Of a stretch of 8,319 nucleotides of DNA, positions 1 through 6,375 are shown in pieces (the stretch's first letter is position 1; the number at the start of each line of letters is the position of its first letter). Origin of the DNA: Ruminococcaceae bacterium UBA3220. GTDB taxonomy: Bacteria; Bacillota; Clostridia; Oscillospirales; Acutalibacteraceae. The position numbers and the translations under genes are program-made. The stretch covers positions 2,969-11,287 of the forward strand of contig DEWC01000098.1 of NCBI GenBank assembly GCA_002363095.1, in the 5' to 3' direction. The notes beneath the pieces are model-generated. The model was not told the DNA's origin. It did not search any database and saw nothing but the letters and a program-made list of their open reading frames with translations.

Positions 1-531
1 ACCGGCGGACAGGCTTCAAAGGCTTCTAATATCGGTCAGGTTGCGCAATTTGCCGCGGCAGGTAAAACAATTGCCAAGAAGAGCCTTGCAGAAATCGCTA
101 TGTCTTACGGCTATATATATGTTGCTCAAATTGCTATGGGCGCCGACCAGAACCAGACCCTTAAAGCGATTAAAGAGGCTGAGGCATATGACGGTCCTTC
201 ACTTATAATCGGATACGCTCCTTGTGAGATGCACTCCATTAAGGGCGGAATGGTTAACTGCCAGAAAGAAATGAAGAAGGCAGTTGACTGCGGTTACTGG
301 GATCTGTTCCGTTACAATCCGCAGTTAAAGGCAGAAGGCAAATCTCCGTTCTCGCTTGACAGCAAGCCTGCAACTACCGACTATAAAGAGTTTATTCTCG
401 GTGAAGCTCGCTATTCTTCGCTCACACGCTCCTTCCCGGATCGTGCCGAGAAATTGTTCGATAAGGCTGAGCAAACCGCAAAGGCCCGTCGTCAACATCT
501 CGAAAAACTCGTTGAATTATACGGTAAATAA
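1..531 (+). CDS. nifJ: Pyruvate:ferredoxin (flavodoxin) oxidoreductase, C-terminal end (partial, 5' end outside window)
   Basis: The reading frame is open from base 1 and ends at TAA 529-531, giving the last 176 residues of a protein that is normally about 1,180 residues long. The enzyme oxidatively decarboxylates pyruvate with CoA to acetyl-CoA and CO2 and reduces ferredoxin or flavodoxin in the cytoplasm of anaerobes. The fragment opens with TGGQASKAS, part of the thiamine-diphosphate-binding domain, continues with a QFAAAGK stretch, and has YAPC near residues 72-75. That cysteine aligns from memory with the distant fourth ligand of the proximal 4Fe-4S cluster in the Desulfovibrio africanus enzyme. 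GYWDLFRYNP, SPFSLDSKP and a charged helix at the end are typical of the family. The protein stops soon after that helix, so it lacks the extra C-terminal domain of the D. africanus enzyme. It is the last gene of its transcript, since a terminator follows within 20 bases. Identification is firm; nifJ is the usual name for the single-chain form. Confidence 0.95.
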   Translation, partial: TGGQASKASNIGQVAQFAAAGKTIAKKSLAEIAMSYGYIYVAQIAMGADQNQTLKAIKEAEAYDGPSLIIGYAPCEMHSIKGGMVNCQKEMKKAVDCGYWDLFRYNPQLKAEGKSPFSLDSKPATTDYKEFILGEARYSSLTRSFPDRAEKLFDKAEQTAKARRQHLEKLVELYGK

Positions 532-549
532 TTCTCCTGAAAATGTGAA

Positions 550-579
550 GCCCCTCTCGAATGAGAGGGGCAATTTTTA
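550..579 (+). terminator. Rho-independent terminator of the nifJ-type gene, possibly bidirectional
   Basis: A perfect 9-bp, GC-rich stem (GCCCCTCTC at 550-558 pairing with GAGAGGGGC at 563-571) with a GAAT tetraloop is followed by AATTTTTA on the plus strand. It lies 18 bases after the oxidoreductase stop and 14 bases from the rlmH stop on the other strand. On the minus strand the hairpin is followed only by a weak T-rich stretch, so it may also stop the leftward rlmH transcript, less efficiently. Confidence 0.9.
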
Positions 580-585
580 TTGCTA

Positions 586-1065
586 TTATTTATGATACTT
601 TGAACCCCGGTTAATCATAAAACCTCGGTATATCTGTTCAAGAAGCATAACCCGAAACAGTTGATGGGGGAAGGTCATATCCGATAGCGACAAGCGTAAA
701 TCAGACAACTCTTTTATTTCGTCCGACAAGCCGTGCGAACTGCCGATAATAAAGCATATTCCCGTCCCGGTCGCAGACTTGTCTTTTATCATATTCGCAA
801 AATCAATGCTTGAGCGACGGTTGCCTTCAACGCATAGCGAACAAACAAAAGAATCGTTTGGTATGTGTTTTTTAATCAAAACCGCTTCGCTTTTTAAGGC
901 GTTCTGTATTTGTGCCTTAGAAGGATTATCCGGCAGTTGAAAAGGCGCAATTTCAATAAGTTTTAAATCACAAAATCTTGATAGCCGTTTTAAATATTCA
1001 TCAACAGCCGATTGGAGGTACTTTTCCTTTATCTTCCCCATTGCTATAACAGATGTCTTTATCAA
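586..1065 (-). CDS. rlmH: 23S rRNA (pseudouridine-1915-N3)-methyltransferase RlmH
   Basis: This 159-residue protein is the usual RlmH length. RlmH is a small SPOUT-class (knotted) methyltransferase that uses S-adenosylmethionine to methylate N3 of pseudouridine 1915 in helix 69 of 23S rRNA in the assembled ribosome. Visible family features are the N-terminal IAMGKIKEKYLQ strand-helix, the SAM-binding loop FIIGSSHGLS (about 105-114), LSLSDMTFPHQLFRVMLLEQIYR (125-147) with the PHQ histidine at 134, and the C-terminal INRGSKYHK. The start is TTG (1065-1063): it gives the canonical N-terminus, and GGGGTGAT at 1079-1072 sits 7 bases upstream; the first ATG would remove the first beta strand. The start overlaps the walJ stop in TTGA, so the two are probably translationally coupled. 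In Bacillus, rlmH also lies close to walJ. Confidence 0.95.
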   Translation of the reverse strand: MIKTSVIAMGKIKEKYLQSAVDEYLKRLSRFCDLKLIEIAPFQLPDNPSKAQIQNALKSEAVLIKKHIPNDSFVCSLCVEGNRRSSIDFANMIKDKSATGTGICFIIGSSHGLSDEIKELSDLRLSLSDMTFPHQLFRVMLLEQIYRGFMINRGSKYHK

Positions 1066-1850
1066 AACAGAATCACCCCGTTGCCGGCGGGCTTTGCTAC
1101 CGTTAAAACATAGTCTTTGTTTTCGGTGGCGCCCGCTGATTTAAGCATTGAAACAGAGGCTGATTTGGCGAGAAGGGGAGTGTTATTTGTTTCACTCAAA
1201 TGTCCGAGGACAAATCTTGTTGTTCCGTTCGCCAAAAGCTGCGGCAAAACCTGAGCGCAGGAATTGTTGGAAAGATGCCCTTGGTCGGACAGTATTCTCA
1301 TTTTAAGGGACGGTGTATACGGACCGTTCTTTAACATTGTGAGGTCGTGATTTGATTCAATAATTATACTCTTGCATTTTAAAAGCGCCGAAACGGATTC
1401 TTTTGTCAGAACACCTGTATCGGTACAAATGCCCGCATATGTATTGCCGTCAAAAGAAAGTATGTAACCGCACGAACCGGGGCTGTCATGTCTGGTCGGG
1501 AATTGTGAGATTACGGTGTCGCCGATAACTATTTCACTTTCATCGGCAATAATTTTATCGGTTTCTGCCGGGATTACATCTTTGTCCGTAAGTGAATCAA
1601 GCGTTTTCTGCGACGCAATAAGAGGAATTTTATTGTTCTTTAAAAAGGTTTTTAAGCCCGCAATATGGTCGGAATGGTCGTGGGTAATAGCAATTGCCTT
1701 AATATCCGACAACTCTATTCCGGTTCTTGAAAGTGCGAGTAAAAATTTTTTATAAGAAGCGCCCATATCAACTACAATGCAATTATTTTTATCATAAAAT
1801 ACTGTAGAATTAGCTTTGGAAGAGCTGAAAAGCGGACAAAACCCCGGCAT
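1062..1850 (-). CDS. walJ: WalJ/YycJ-family metallo-beta-lactamase-fold hydrolase
   Basis: The protein has 262 residues and a metallo-beta-lactamase fold. The metal-binding signature THDHSDH is at residues 56-62 (H57, H59, D61, H62), with further likely ligands at H121, D144 (CTDTG) and H217 (GHLSETNN). The blocks SSSKANSTVF near the N-terminus, IIIESNHDLTML, and LKMRILSDQGHLSN identify the YycJ/WalJ branch rather than beta-lactamases or RNase J. WalJ proteins are DNA-exonuclease-like hydrolases linked in Firmicutes to the WalRK cell-wall system and to coordinating division with replication; the substrate in this organism is inferred only. An upstream in-frame ATG at 1898 is unlikely as start: the ATG at 1850 has AAGGAGA at 1864-1858, 7 bases away, and gives the conserved MPGFCPLFSSSKANS N-terminus, whereas the longer version would begin inside the murA-walJ hairpin. 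WalR, WalK, WalH, WalI and HtrC genes are absent here. Its stop overlaps the rlmH start. Confidence 0.92.
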   Translation of the reverse strand: MPGFCPLFSSSKANSTVFYDKNNCIVVDMGASYKKFLLALSRTGIELSDIKAIAITHDHSDHIAGLKTFLKNNKIPLIASQKTLDSLTDKDVIPAETDKIIADESEIVIGDTVISQFPTRHDSPGSCGYILSFDGNTYAGICTDTGVLTKESVSALLKCKSIIIESNHDLTMLKNGPYTPSLKMRILSDQGHLSNNSCAQVLPQLLANGTTRFVLGHLSETNNTPLLAKSASVSMLKSAGATENKDYVLTVAKPAGNGVILF

Positions 1851-1857
1851 ATTATTG

Positions 1858-1864
1858 TCTCCTT
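1858..1864 (-). promoter_or_regulatory. Ribosome-binding site fixing the walJ start
   Basis: AAGGAGA on the minus strand, 7 bases before ATG 1850. It decides between this start and the in-frame ATG at 1898, which has no such site and lies in a hairpin arm. Confidence 0.85.
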
Positions 1865-1872
1865 TTGCGTAT

Positions 1873-1907
1873 AAATACAGTGTGGCAATAAATACCACAC
1901 TGTATTT
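1873..1907 (-). terminator. Perfect 13-bp intergenic hairpin between murA and walJ
   Basis: AAATACAGTGTGG (1873-1885 on the plus strand) pairs perfectly with CCACACTGTATTT (1895-1907) around a 9-base loop. It begins on the base next to the murA stop codon and ends 8 bases before the walJ ribosome-binding site. In the direction of transcription (minus) the 3' arm ends in TATTTATA, with no clear run of T beyond the stem, so it may be a partial terminator or an RNA-stability/processing element that lowers walJ-rlmH expression relative to murA. Read on the plus strand it is followed by TTTTTA, but no plus-strand transcript is evident here. Confidence 0.6.
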
Positions 1908-3194
1908 TTAAGCGTTTTTAATAACTTTATATTCAGAAAAATCGTCAACACGCTCAATATGGGCGCCGAGACTTTTAAACTTTTCGGCGAGATTTTCATA
2001 ACCCCTGTCAATATGGTCGATTTCTTCAACGGTGGTTTCGCCGGTTGCGGCTAATCCGGCAATTATCATTGCCGCGCCTGCGCGCAAATCCACCGCTTTA
2101 ACCGGAGCGCCGTTAAGATGGTTAACGCCGGTAATAATGGCGGATTTTCCGTCAACCTGAATATCAGCACCCATCAAAGATAACTGCTCAACATATCTGA
2201 AACGGTTATCCCACACACCTTCGGTAACGATGCTTGTTCCGTCTGCCAATGCCAACAAAACTGCAATTTGCGGCTGCATATCCGTAGGAAAGCCGGGATG
2301 AGGCATAGTTTTTACATTGCATTTTTTAGGTCTTGATTTCATCGAGACACGGATAGATTCGTCAAATTCTTCAACATCTGCACCGATTTCAATCAGTTTT
2401 GCAACAATTGATTCAAGATGTTTGGGTGTAACATTTTCAATGGTAACATCACCGCCCGTAGCAGCGGCGGCAACCATATAGGTCCCGGCTTCAATCTGGT
2501 CGGGAATTATACTGTAGTTTGAACCGTGCAAGTGGCTTACGCCTCGGATTTTTATTACTCCTGTTCCGGCTCCCATAATATTAGCGCCCATCGAGTTTAA
2601 AAAGTTTGCAAGGTCAACTATGTGCGGCTCTTTGGCGGCATTTTCGATAACGGTTAGACCCGCAGCTTTTGTAGCCGCAAGCATAATATTTATTGTTGCT
2701 CCAACAGAAACGACATCAAGATAAATAGAAGCGCCCATTAGTTTCGGGGCTCTTGCATAGACCATTCCGTTATCTATAATAACCTTTGCGCCTAATGCCT
2801 CAAATCCTTTTATGTGCTGGTCAATCGGTCTTACACCGAAATCACATCCACCGGGAGGAGAGACTCGCGCGCGGTTACAACGGCTAAGCAAGGCGCCCAA
2901 CATATAACTTGACGCACGCATACCCTTTGTGATATCCTTTGTAACCGTAAAAGATTTTGCGGGGCGAGGGTCAATACTAACGGAAGATTTACTCAGCATT
3001 TTAACTTCGGCGCCTATTGAGGTCAATGCTTTAAGAATTGAGGTCACATCGGAAATCTCCGGTAAATTTTCAATTACACAGGGCTCATCAGAGAGCAAAA
3101 CGGCAGGTAGAATTGCAACAGCGGCGTTTTTTGCTCCGCCTATTCTTACAGACCCTCTAAGGGGTTTACCGCCTTTGATTACAAATTTTTGCAA
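1908..3194 (-). CDS. murA: UDP-N-acetylglucosamine 1-carboxyvinyltransferase MurA
   Basis: MurA transfers enolpyruvate from phosphoenolpyruvate to UDP-GlcNAc, the first committed cytoplasmic step of peptidoglycan synthesis and the target of fosfomycin. With the start at 3194 the protein has 428 residues, normal for the family. It shows the two-fold repeated EPSP-synthase-like fold: GGAKNA with K22, the catalytic loop PPGGCDFGVRPID with the cysteine at about 117 (E. coli Cys115), FPTDMQPQ with D305, and DLRAGAAM with R371. The Cys rather than Asp at the loop predicts fosfomycin sensitivity of this enzyme. The start is TTG at 3194-3192, preceded by GGAAGTG with 6-base spacing; it gives MQKFVIKGGKPL, and K22 and D305 then fall on the E. 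coli numbers. A TTG 15 bases further upstream (3209) lacks a ribosome-binding site. It follows the membrane-protein gene by 37 bases and is probably in the same operon. A second MurA elsewhere, common in Firmicutes, cannot be excluded. Confidence 0.96.
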   Translation of the reverse strand: MQKFVIKGGKPLRGSVRIGGAKNAAVAILPAVLLSDEPCVIENLPEISDVTSILKALTSIGAEVKMLSKSSVSIDPRPAKSFTVTKDITKGMRASSYMLGALLSRCNRARVSPPGGCDFGVRPIDQHIKGFEALGAKVIIDNGMVYARAPKLMGASIYLDVVSVGATINIMLAATKAAGLTVIENAAKEPHIVDLANFLNSMGANIMGAGTGVIKIRGVSHLHGSNYSIIPDQIEAGTYMVAAAATGGDVTIENVTPKHLESIVAKLIEIGADVEEFDESIRVSMKSRPKKCNVKTMPHPGFPTDMQPQIAVLLALADGTSIVTEGVWDNRFRYVEQLSLMGADIQVDGKSAIITGVNHLNGAPVKAVDLRAGAAMIIAGLAATGETTVEEIDHIDRGYENLAEKFKSLGAHIERVDDFSEYKVIKNA

Positions 3195-3200
3195 AATAAG

Positions 3201-3207
3201 CACTTCC
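3201..3207 (-). promoter_or_regulatory. Ribosome-binding site deciding the murA TTG start
   Basis: GGAAGTG on the minus strand, 6 bases before TTG 3194-3192. It overlaps the alternative upstream start (TTG 3209-3207), which would place the site inside the coding sequence, so the shorter protein is preferred. Confidence 0.7.
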
Positions 3208-3231
3208 AATCAAGCGTGTTAAAAGAATATG

Positions 3232-4128
3232 TTATTCACTAATGTCGTTATCGTTTAAATCATCCGACCCTGAAACGCCGTCGGAGTCAATAGGGAGAAT
3301 TAGTCTGCCGTCAGAGTGTCTGCGGTGTTTTACAAGGTTGCGGTTACTGAAAACAGAATGTATATAAACAAGAATAAATAATCCCGTAACCGCATAAAAA
3401 ATCATCTCAAAAATATTGGTTCTTATAATCTGCGCACCGTCAACAATCGGATATCCGCTCCTTATAAAAAGAAAAATTTGCGGTAAAGCAAAACATTCAC
3501 ATAAAGCCGAGGCCGAAAAGCCGAAAAACATCAGAGTTTTATGGCTGTATTTTGAAAGCACACGGCTTTGGTATTTGGCAAAATATAAATAGAAAATTGC
3601 GACAAAGGCGGTAGTAATAATCTTGAAGCCGTTTTCCATAATAAAAGGCATTTTTGCGATTTTAATATACTCGGTTATAAGTTTCGTAAGCCAATATGTC
3701 AAAGGGATAATATAAATAACAGGGTGCATCTCGAAATTGATTAAATAGAGCAAAGCATAAGCTACCATAAAAACGATAAGCAAAACAGATGCAATGTTAA
3801 GTACCAGTTGGAAAAGATGATTGTTCATTTCGCTTGGCACGGGAACAAAGAAAGAACTTAAAACAACCGATATCGCCAAAAGTGCTGAGGTTAAGAACAA
3901 AGCTAAATTAGCACGGGGACCTTTTGTCGGATATCTCCTTAAAAGAACGGAAGATGAAAATGCCAAAATAATATAAACAATTGAAAAGAAGGTGAAAAGA
4001 ACTAACTGTTTTTTTTCGTAAAAGGCGCCCGTGTTAGCGTTAACCATAGTAACGGTAACTAAAGTTTTATACACAAAATATATAAATGAGAGCAGATAAA
4101 GCGATAAAAGCACAAACTTATACTTCAT
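3232..4128 (-). CDS. Uncharacterised polytopic membrane protein (about 8 TM) first in the murA operon
   Basis: I do not recognise a family for this 298-residue protein. Hydrophobic segments lie at about residues 5-28, 42-63, 75-96, 104-131, 135-153, 166-185, 196-221 and 234-258, suggesting eight membrane helices. A basic patch (NRNLVKHRRH) follows the last helix, then a strongly acidic Ser/Asp-rich tail of about 25 residues (IDSDGVSGSDDLNDNDISE), which by the positive-inside rule should be cytoplasmic. The second loop carries RRYPTKGPR, also basic. No catalytic motif, transporter signature or signal peptide is visible. The start ATG 4128 has GGAG at 4140-4137 with 8-base spacing, and a sigma-A type promoter lies just upstream. 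Its position as the first gene ahead of murA and divergent from spoIID hints at an envelope or sporulation role, but that is guilt by association only. Confidence 0.8.
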   Translation of the reverse strand: MKYKFVLLSLYLLSFIYFVYKTLVTVTMVNANTGAFYEKKQLVLFTFFSIVYIILAFSSSVLLRRYPTKGPRANLALFLTSALLAISVVLSSFFVPVPSEMNNHLFQLVLNIASVLLIVFMVAYALLYLINFEMHPVIYIIPLTYWLTKLITEYIKIAKMPFIMENGFKIITTAFVAIFYLYFAKYQSRVLSKYSHKTLMFFGFSASALCECFALPQIFLFIRSGYPIVDGAQIIRTNIFEMIFYAVTGLFILVYIHSVFSNRNLVKHRRHSDGRLILPIDSDGVSGSDDLNDNDISE

Positions 4129-4168
4129 TATATTATCTCCGTTTTTTTAAGCGTTATAACACTATTAT

Positions 4169-4197
4169 ATTTTATTATTATTTCATCAAAATGTCAA
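4169..4197 (-). promoter_or_regulatory. Sigma-A type promoter for the membrane protein-murA-walJ-rlmH unit
   Basis: On the minus strand a perfect -35 TTGACA (4197-4192) is separated by 17 bases from -10 TAAAAT (4174-4169). A second -10-like TATAAT overlaps at 4169-4164, but its spacing (22) is too long for the same -35. The predicted transcript starts near 4162 and would have a leader of about 34 bases. The -35 box lies in the leader of the divergent spoIID gene, so the two units share this 88-base gap. Confidence 0.75.
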
Positions 4198-4216
4198 CAA
4201 AAAGAGAAGATTTATT

Positions 4217-5167
4217 ATGAAAAAGATTTTAATTGTTATAATTATTTTTTCATCTGTAGCCGTATTTGGACCAATGGCGGTGAAAAGCACCGAAACGGTC
4301 AAAGAGTCGCCAAATAATAAAACAATTTCGGTTGCCGGGAAAAAGGCGGATTATTCAGAGAATAACAGTTTTAAGGTTAAACTTAACAGTGGAAAAGTTA
4401 TTGATGTTTTAACAGAGGAATATTTAATCGGGTGTATCGCAGGAGAAATGCCGATTACATATGACGACGAGGCATTAAAGGCGCAAGCGGTGGCGTCATA
4501 TACTTTTGCTCTTTACAAAAAATCAATCGGCGGTAAAGATTATGATGTTACGGCTGATTATAAAACCGATCAATGTTATCTCACCGAACAGGAACAAAAG
4601 GAAAAATGGGGAGAAAACTATCAAGTTAACCGCAAACGCCTTGAAAAAGTAATAAAATCCGTAAAAGGTGAATGGATTGCGTTTGAAGGCGAGCCGATAT
4701 TGAGCGTTTATCACGCGATTTCCTGTGGAAAAACATACAGTTGCGGGGATGTTTGGGGAAAAGACCTGCCTTATCTTAAATCTGTTGACAGTTCGTTTGA
4801 TAAATTATCCGATGACTATAAAAGCGAAACGCAAATAACAGTTGAAGAGTTTTGTGAAAAACTCGGTCTTAAAACAGATAACGCAGGTGAACCGAGAATA
4901 GAATTGAGCAAAGATAAAAACAACCGTGCTGATAAGGTAACCGTAAACGGTGTAACCTTAAGCGGAAAGGAATTTGTGGATTTATTTGCCTTAAAATCAC
5001 AAAATTTAGAAATAACCGTTAAAGCAAATACGGTTTCAATTACAACCTACGGCAGGGGACACGGTGTGGGAATGAGCCAGGTCGGCGCGGATAAATTGGC
5101 AAAGTCGGGAAGCACATATAAAGAAATACTGCACCACTATTACAGCGGATGCAGTATAGAAAAATAA
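4217..5167 (+). CDS. spoIID: Stage II sporulation protein D (SpoIID), septal peptidoglycan lytic transglycosylase
   Basis: SpoIID is a mother-cell membrane-anchored lytic transglycosylase that, with SpoIIM and SpoIIP, degrades septal and peripheral peptidoglycan to drive forespore engulfment. The protein has 316 residues, slightly short of B. subtilis SpoIID. An N-terminal membrane anchor or uncleaved signal spans about residues 4-20. The SpoIID/LytB domain follows: LTEEYLIGCIAGEMP (65-79) with the expected catalytic glutamate E77, EALKAQAVASYTFAL (85-99), and the C-terminal signature YGRGHGVGMSQVGADKLA (278-295) and YKEILHHYYSG. H166, C170 and C176 (YHAISCGKTYSC) resemble the zinc site described for clostridial SpoIID proteins. 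ATG 4217 is preceded by AGAGAAG with 7-base spacing. In B. subtilis spoIID follows murAA; here it is divergent from the murA unit. Sigma-E control is expected from the family, but I could not define a convincing promoter. A non-sporulation SpoIID-domain protein (LytB-like) is less likely given the minimal domain architecture. Confidence 0.9.
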   Translation: MKKILIVIIIFSSVAVFGPMAVKSTETVKESPNNKTISVAGKKADYSENNSFKVKLNSGKVIDVLTEEYLIGCIAGEMPITYDDEALKAQAVASYTFALYKKSIGGKDYDVTADYKTDQCYLTEQEQKEKWGENYQVNRKRLEKVIKSVKGEWIAFEGEPILSVYHAISCGKTYSCGDVWGKDLPYLKSVDSSFDKLSDDYKSETQITVEEFCEKLGLKTDNAGEPRIELSKDKNNRADKVTVNGVTLSGKEFVDLFALKSQNLEITVKANTVSITTYGRGHGVGMSQVGADKLAKSGSTYKEILHHYYSGCSIEK

Positions 5168-5192
5168 CCTATTTATTTTCTCCCGAATAGGT
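5167..5192. terminator. Shared hairpin at the convergent spoIID/antiporter ends (weak bidirectional terminator)
   Basis: ACCTATT (5167-5173) pairs perfectly with AATAGGT (5186-5192) around a 12-base loop. It spans the single base between the two stop codons and the last codons of the antiporter gene. On the minus strand it is followed by TATTTTTC, a fair T-tract; on the plus strand only by CCATTTTA. The stem is short and AT-rich, so termination would be weak and the two transcripts may overlap. Confidence 0.4.
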
Positions 5193-6338
5193 CCATTTTA
5201 GGATAATCGGCGTAATCAGAGCGGCAAAAACTACACATATAACAATGCTCGGGAGAATTTTCGGGTCAATATATCCCGAGAGGATTCCTTTTTGTGCAAC
5301 CATTAGTGCCACTTCGCCCCTCGCAATCATCCCAACCCCGATTTTCAGCGAATCGGAGTTACTCATTTTACAAATTTTTGCCGCTAATCCGCATCCGATT
5401 ATTTTAGAACCGACAGCGGCAATTATGAGGCAGAGTGTGAAAAAAATCAAATTTGCGCCGACGCTTTCAATTTTAATTTTCAAACCAATGCCGGCAAAGA
5501 AAACAGGGGTGAAAAACAAATATGACGCAACAGTTAGTTTTTTTGCGACAAATTGCTTCATATCGGTCAGATTGCAGAGAATAACACCGGCAAAAAATGC
5601 GCCGGTAATATCTGCGACCCCGAAGAGCTTTTCGGCGCAGTACGACATAATAAAGCAAAACGCCAGCGCCCATACAGCCAACCTTCTCGTATGGGAATGA
5701 CGGATAGTTATCATTTTGAAAATTCTGTAAACTACCAATCCTACTATAAAGGTGAAGAGGAAGAAAAGACCTATTTTAGCAACAACGCCGTACGGATTAA
5801 CAGTATCGTCTCCAAGCCCGGACAATACACTCAACACAACAATACCTATTATATCGTCGATTATGGCAGCTGAAAGAAGGGTGGCTCCCACATTGGTTTG
5901 CAGTTTCCCCATTTCATTGAGAGTTTCAACCGTTATACTTACCGAGGTCGCGGCAAAAACGACGCCGATAAACAACGCTTTCATTAACGCCGTATACGAA
6001 AAAGATTTGACAAAAAACAGCAAATACACGCCGCTGCATACAAATATAGGAACAAAAACGCCGAGAGTTGCAATCAGGCAGGCTGCGGGACCGGTCTTTT
6101 TCAGAACATTCATATCGGTATCAATTCCCGCGATGAACATCAAGAGAATAACGCCGATTTCCGCGGTGTATGTTAAAAAGTTCGATTCGTGCAATATGCC
6201 GAAACAACCGGGACCTAAAAGGATTCCGGCTACAAGCGCTCCGACAACCTGGGGCAGATGAACCTTTGCGGTTGCCAGCCCGAAAAGTTTTGTAAAGAGC
6301 AGTATCAGTGCTATGGATAATAAAAAACTGTAGTTCAA
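5169..6338 (-). CDS. CPA2-family monovalent cation:proton antiporter (Kef/NapA type, membrane domain only)
   Basis: A 389-residue integral membrane protein with about 12-13 hydrophobic segments matching the sodium/hydrogen exchanger (CPA2) family, which exchanges Na+ or K+ for protons across the cytoplasmic membrane. Family marks in order: HLPQVVGALVAGILLGPG (27-44), LLMFIAGIDTD (65-75), the crossover motif ATSVSIT (130-136), the ion-binding pair AIIDDIIG with D161 and D162, TGAFFAGVIL (245-254), a lysine in GSKIIGCGLAA (K312, possibly the conserved helix lysine of electrogenic members), and GMIARGEVALM (336-346). The Asp-Asp pair suggests electrogenic exchange. There is no TrkA-N/RCK nucleotide-binding tail, unlike KefB/KefC, so it resembles NapA/GerN-type proteins. 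The start is TTG 6338-6336, with AAAGAAGG at 6353-6346 seven bases upstream and no nearer ATG. It follows the DUF1846 gene by 37 bases on the same strand. The transported cation cannot be told from sequence; a GerN-like germination role is possible but unsupported here. Confidence 0.9.
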   Translation of the reverse strand: MNYSFLLSIALILLFTKLFGLATAKVHLPQVVGALVAGILLGPGCFGILHESNFLTYTAEIGVILLMFIAGIDTDMNVLKKTGPAACLIATLGVFVPIFVCSGVYLLFFVKSFSYTALMKALFIGVVFAATSVSITVETLNEMGKLQTNVGATLLSAAIIDDIIGIVVLSVLSGLGDDTVNPYGVVAKIGLFFLFTFIVGLVVYRIFKMITIRHSHTRRLAVWALAFCFIMSYCAEKLFGVADITGAFFAGVILCNLTDMKQFVAKKLTVASYLFFTPVFFAGIGLKIKIESVGANLIFFTLCLIIAAVGSKIIGCGLAAKICKMSNSDSLKIGVGMIARGEVALMVAQKGILSGYIDPKILPSIVICVVFAALITPIILKWTYSGENK

Positions 6339-6345
6339 TGAAATG

Positions 6346-6353
6346 CCTTCTTT
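6346..6353 (-). promoter_or_regulatory. Ribosome-binding site supporting the antiporter TTG start
   Basis: AAAGAAGG on the minus strand, 7 bases ahead of TTG 6338-6336. No in-frame ATG nearby would retain the first membrane helix, so translation from TTG is the best choice. Confidence 0.7.
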
Positions 6354-6375
6354 AAAATACCGTAGGTATCTTATA

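Noticed and set aside
1851..1898. Longer walJ start at ATG 1898
   Set aside because: It adds 16 residues not found in the family, has no ribosome-binding site, and begins within the intergenic hairpin.
4164..4200. Sigma-E promoter for spoIID (ATATT near 4167 and CATCAAAA at 4184)
   Set aside because: The -10-like string matches the CATACA-type consensus poorly and the spacing is short. The family is expected to be sigma-E controlled, but the sequence does not show it clearly.
5245..6261. Several plus-strand ORFs of 100-170 codons opposite the antiporter gene
   Set aside because: They are antisense shadows of a well-supported membrane-protein gene, with no ribosome-binding sites and no recognisable products.
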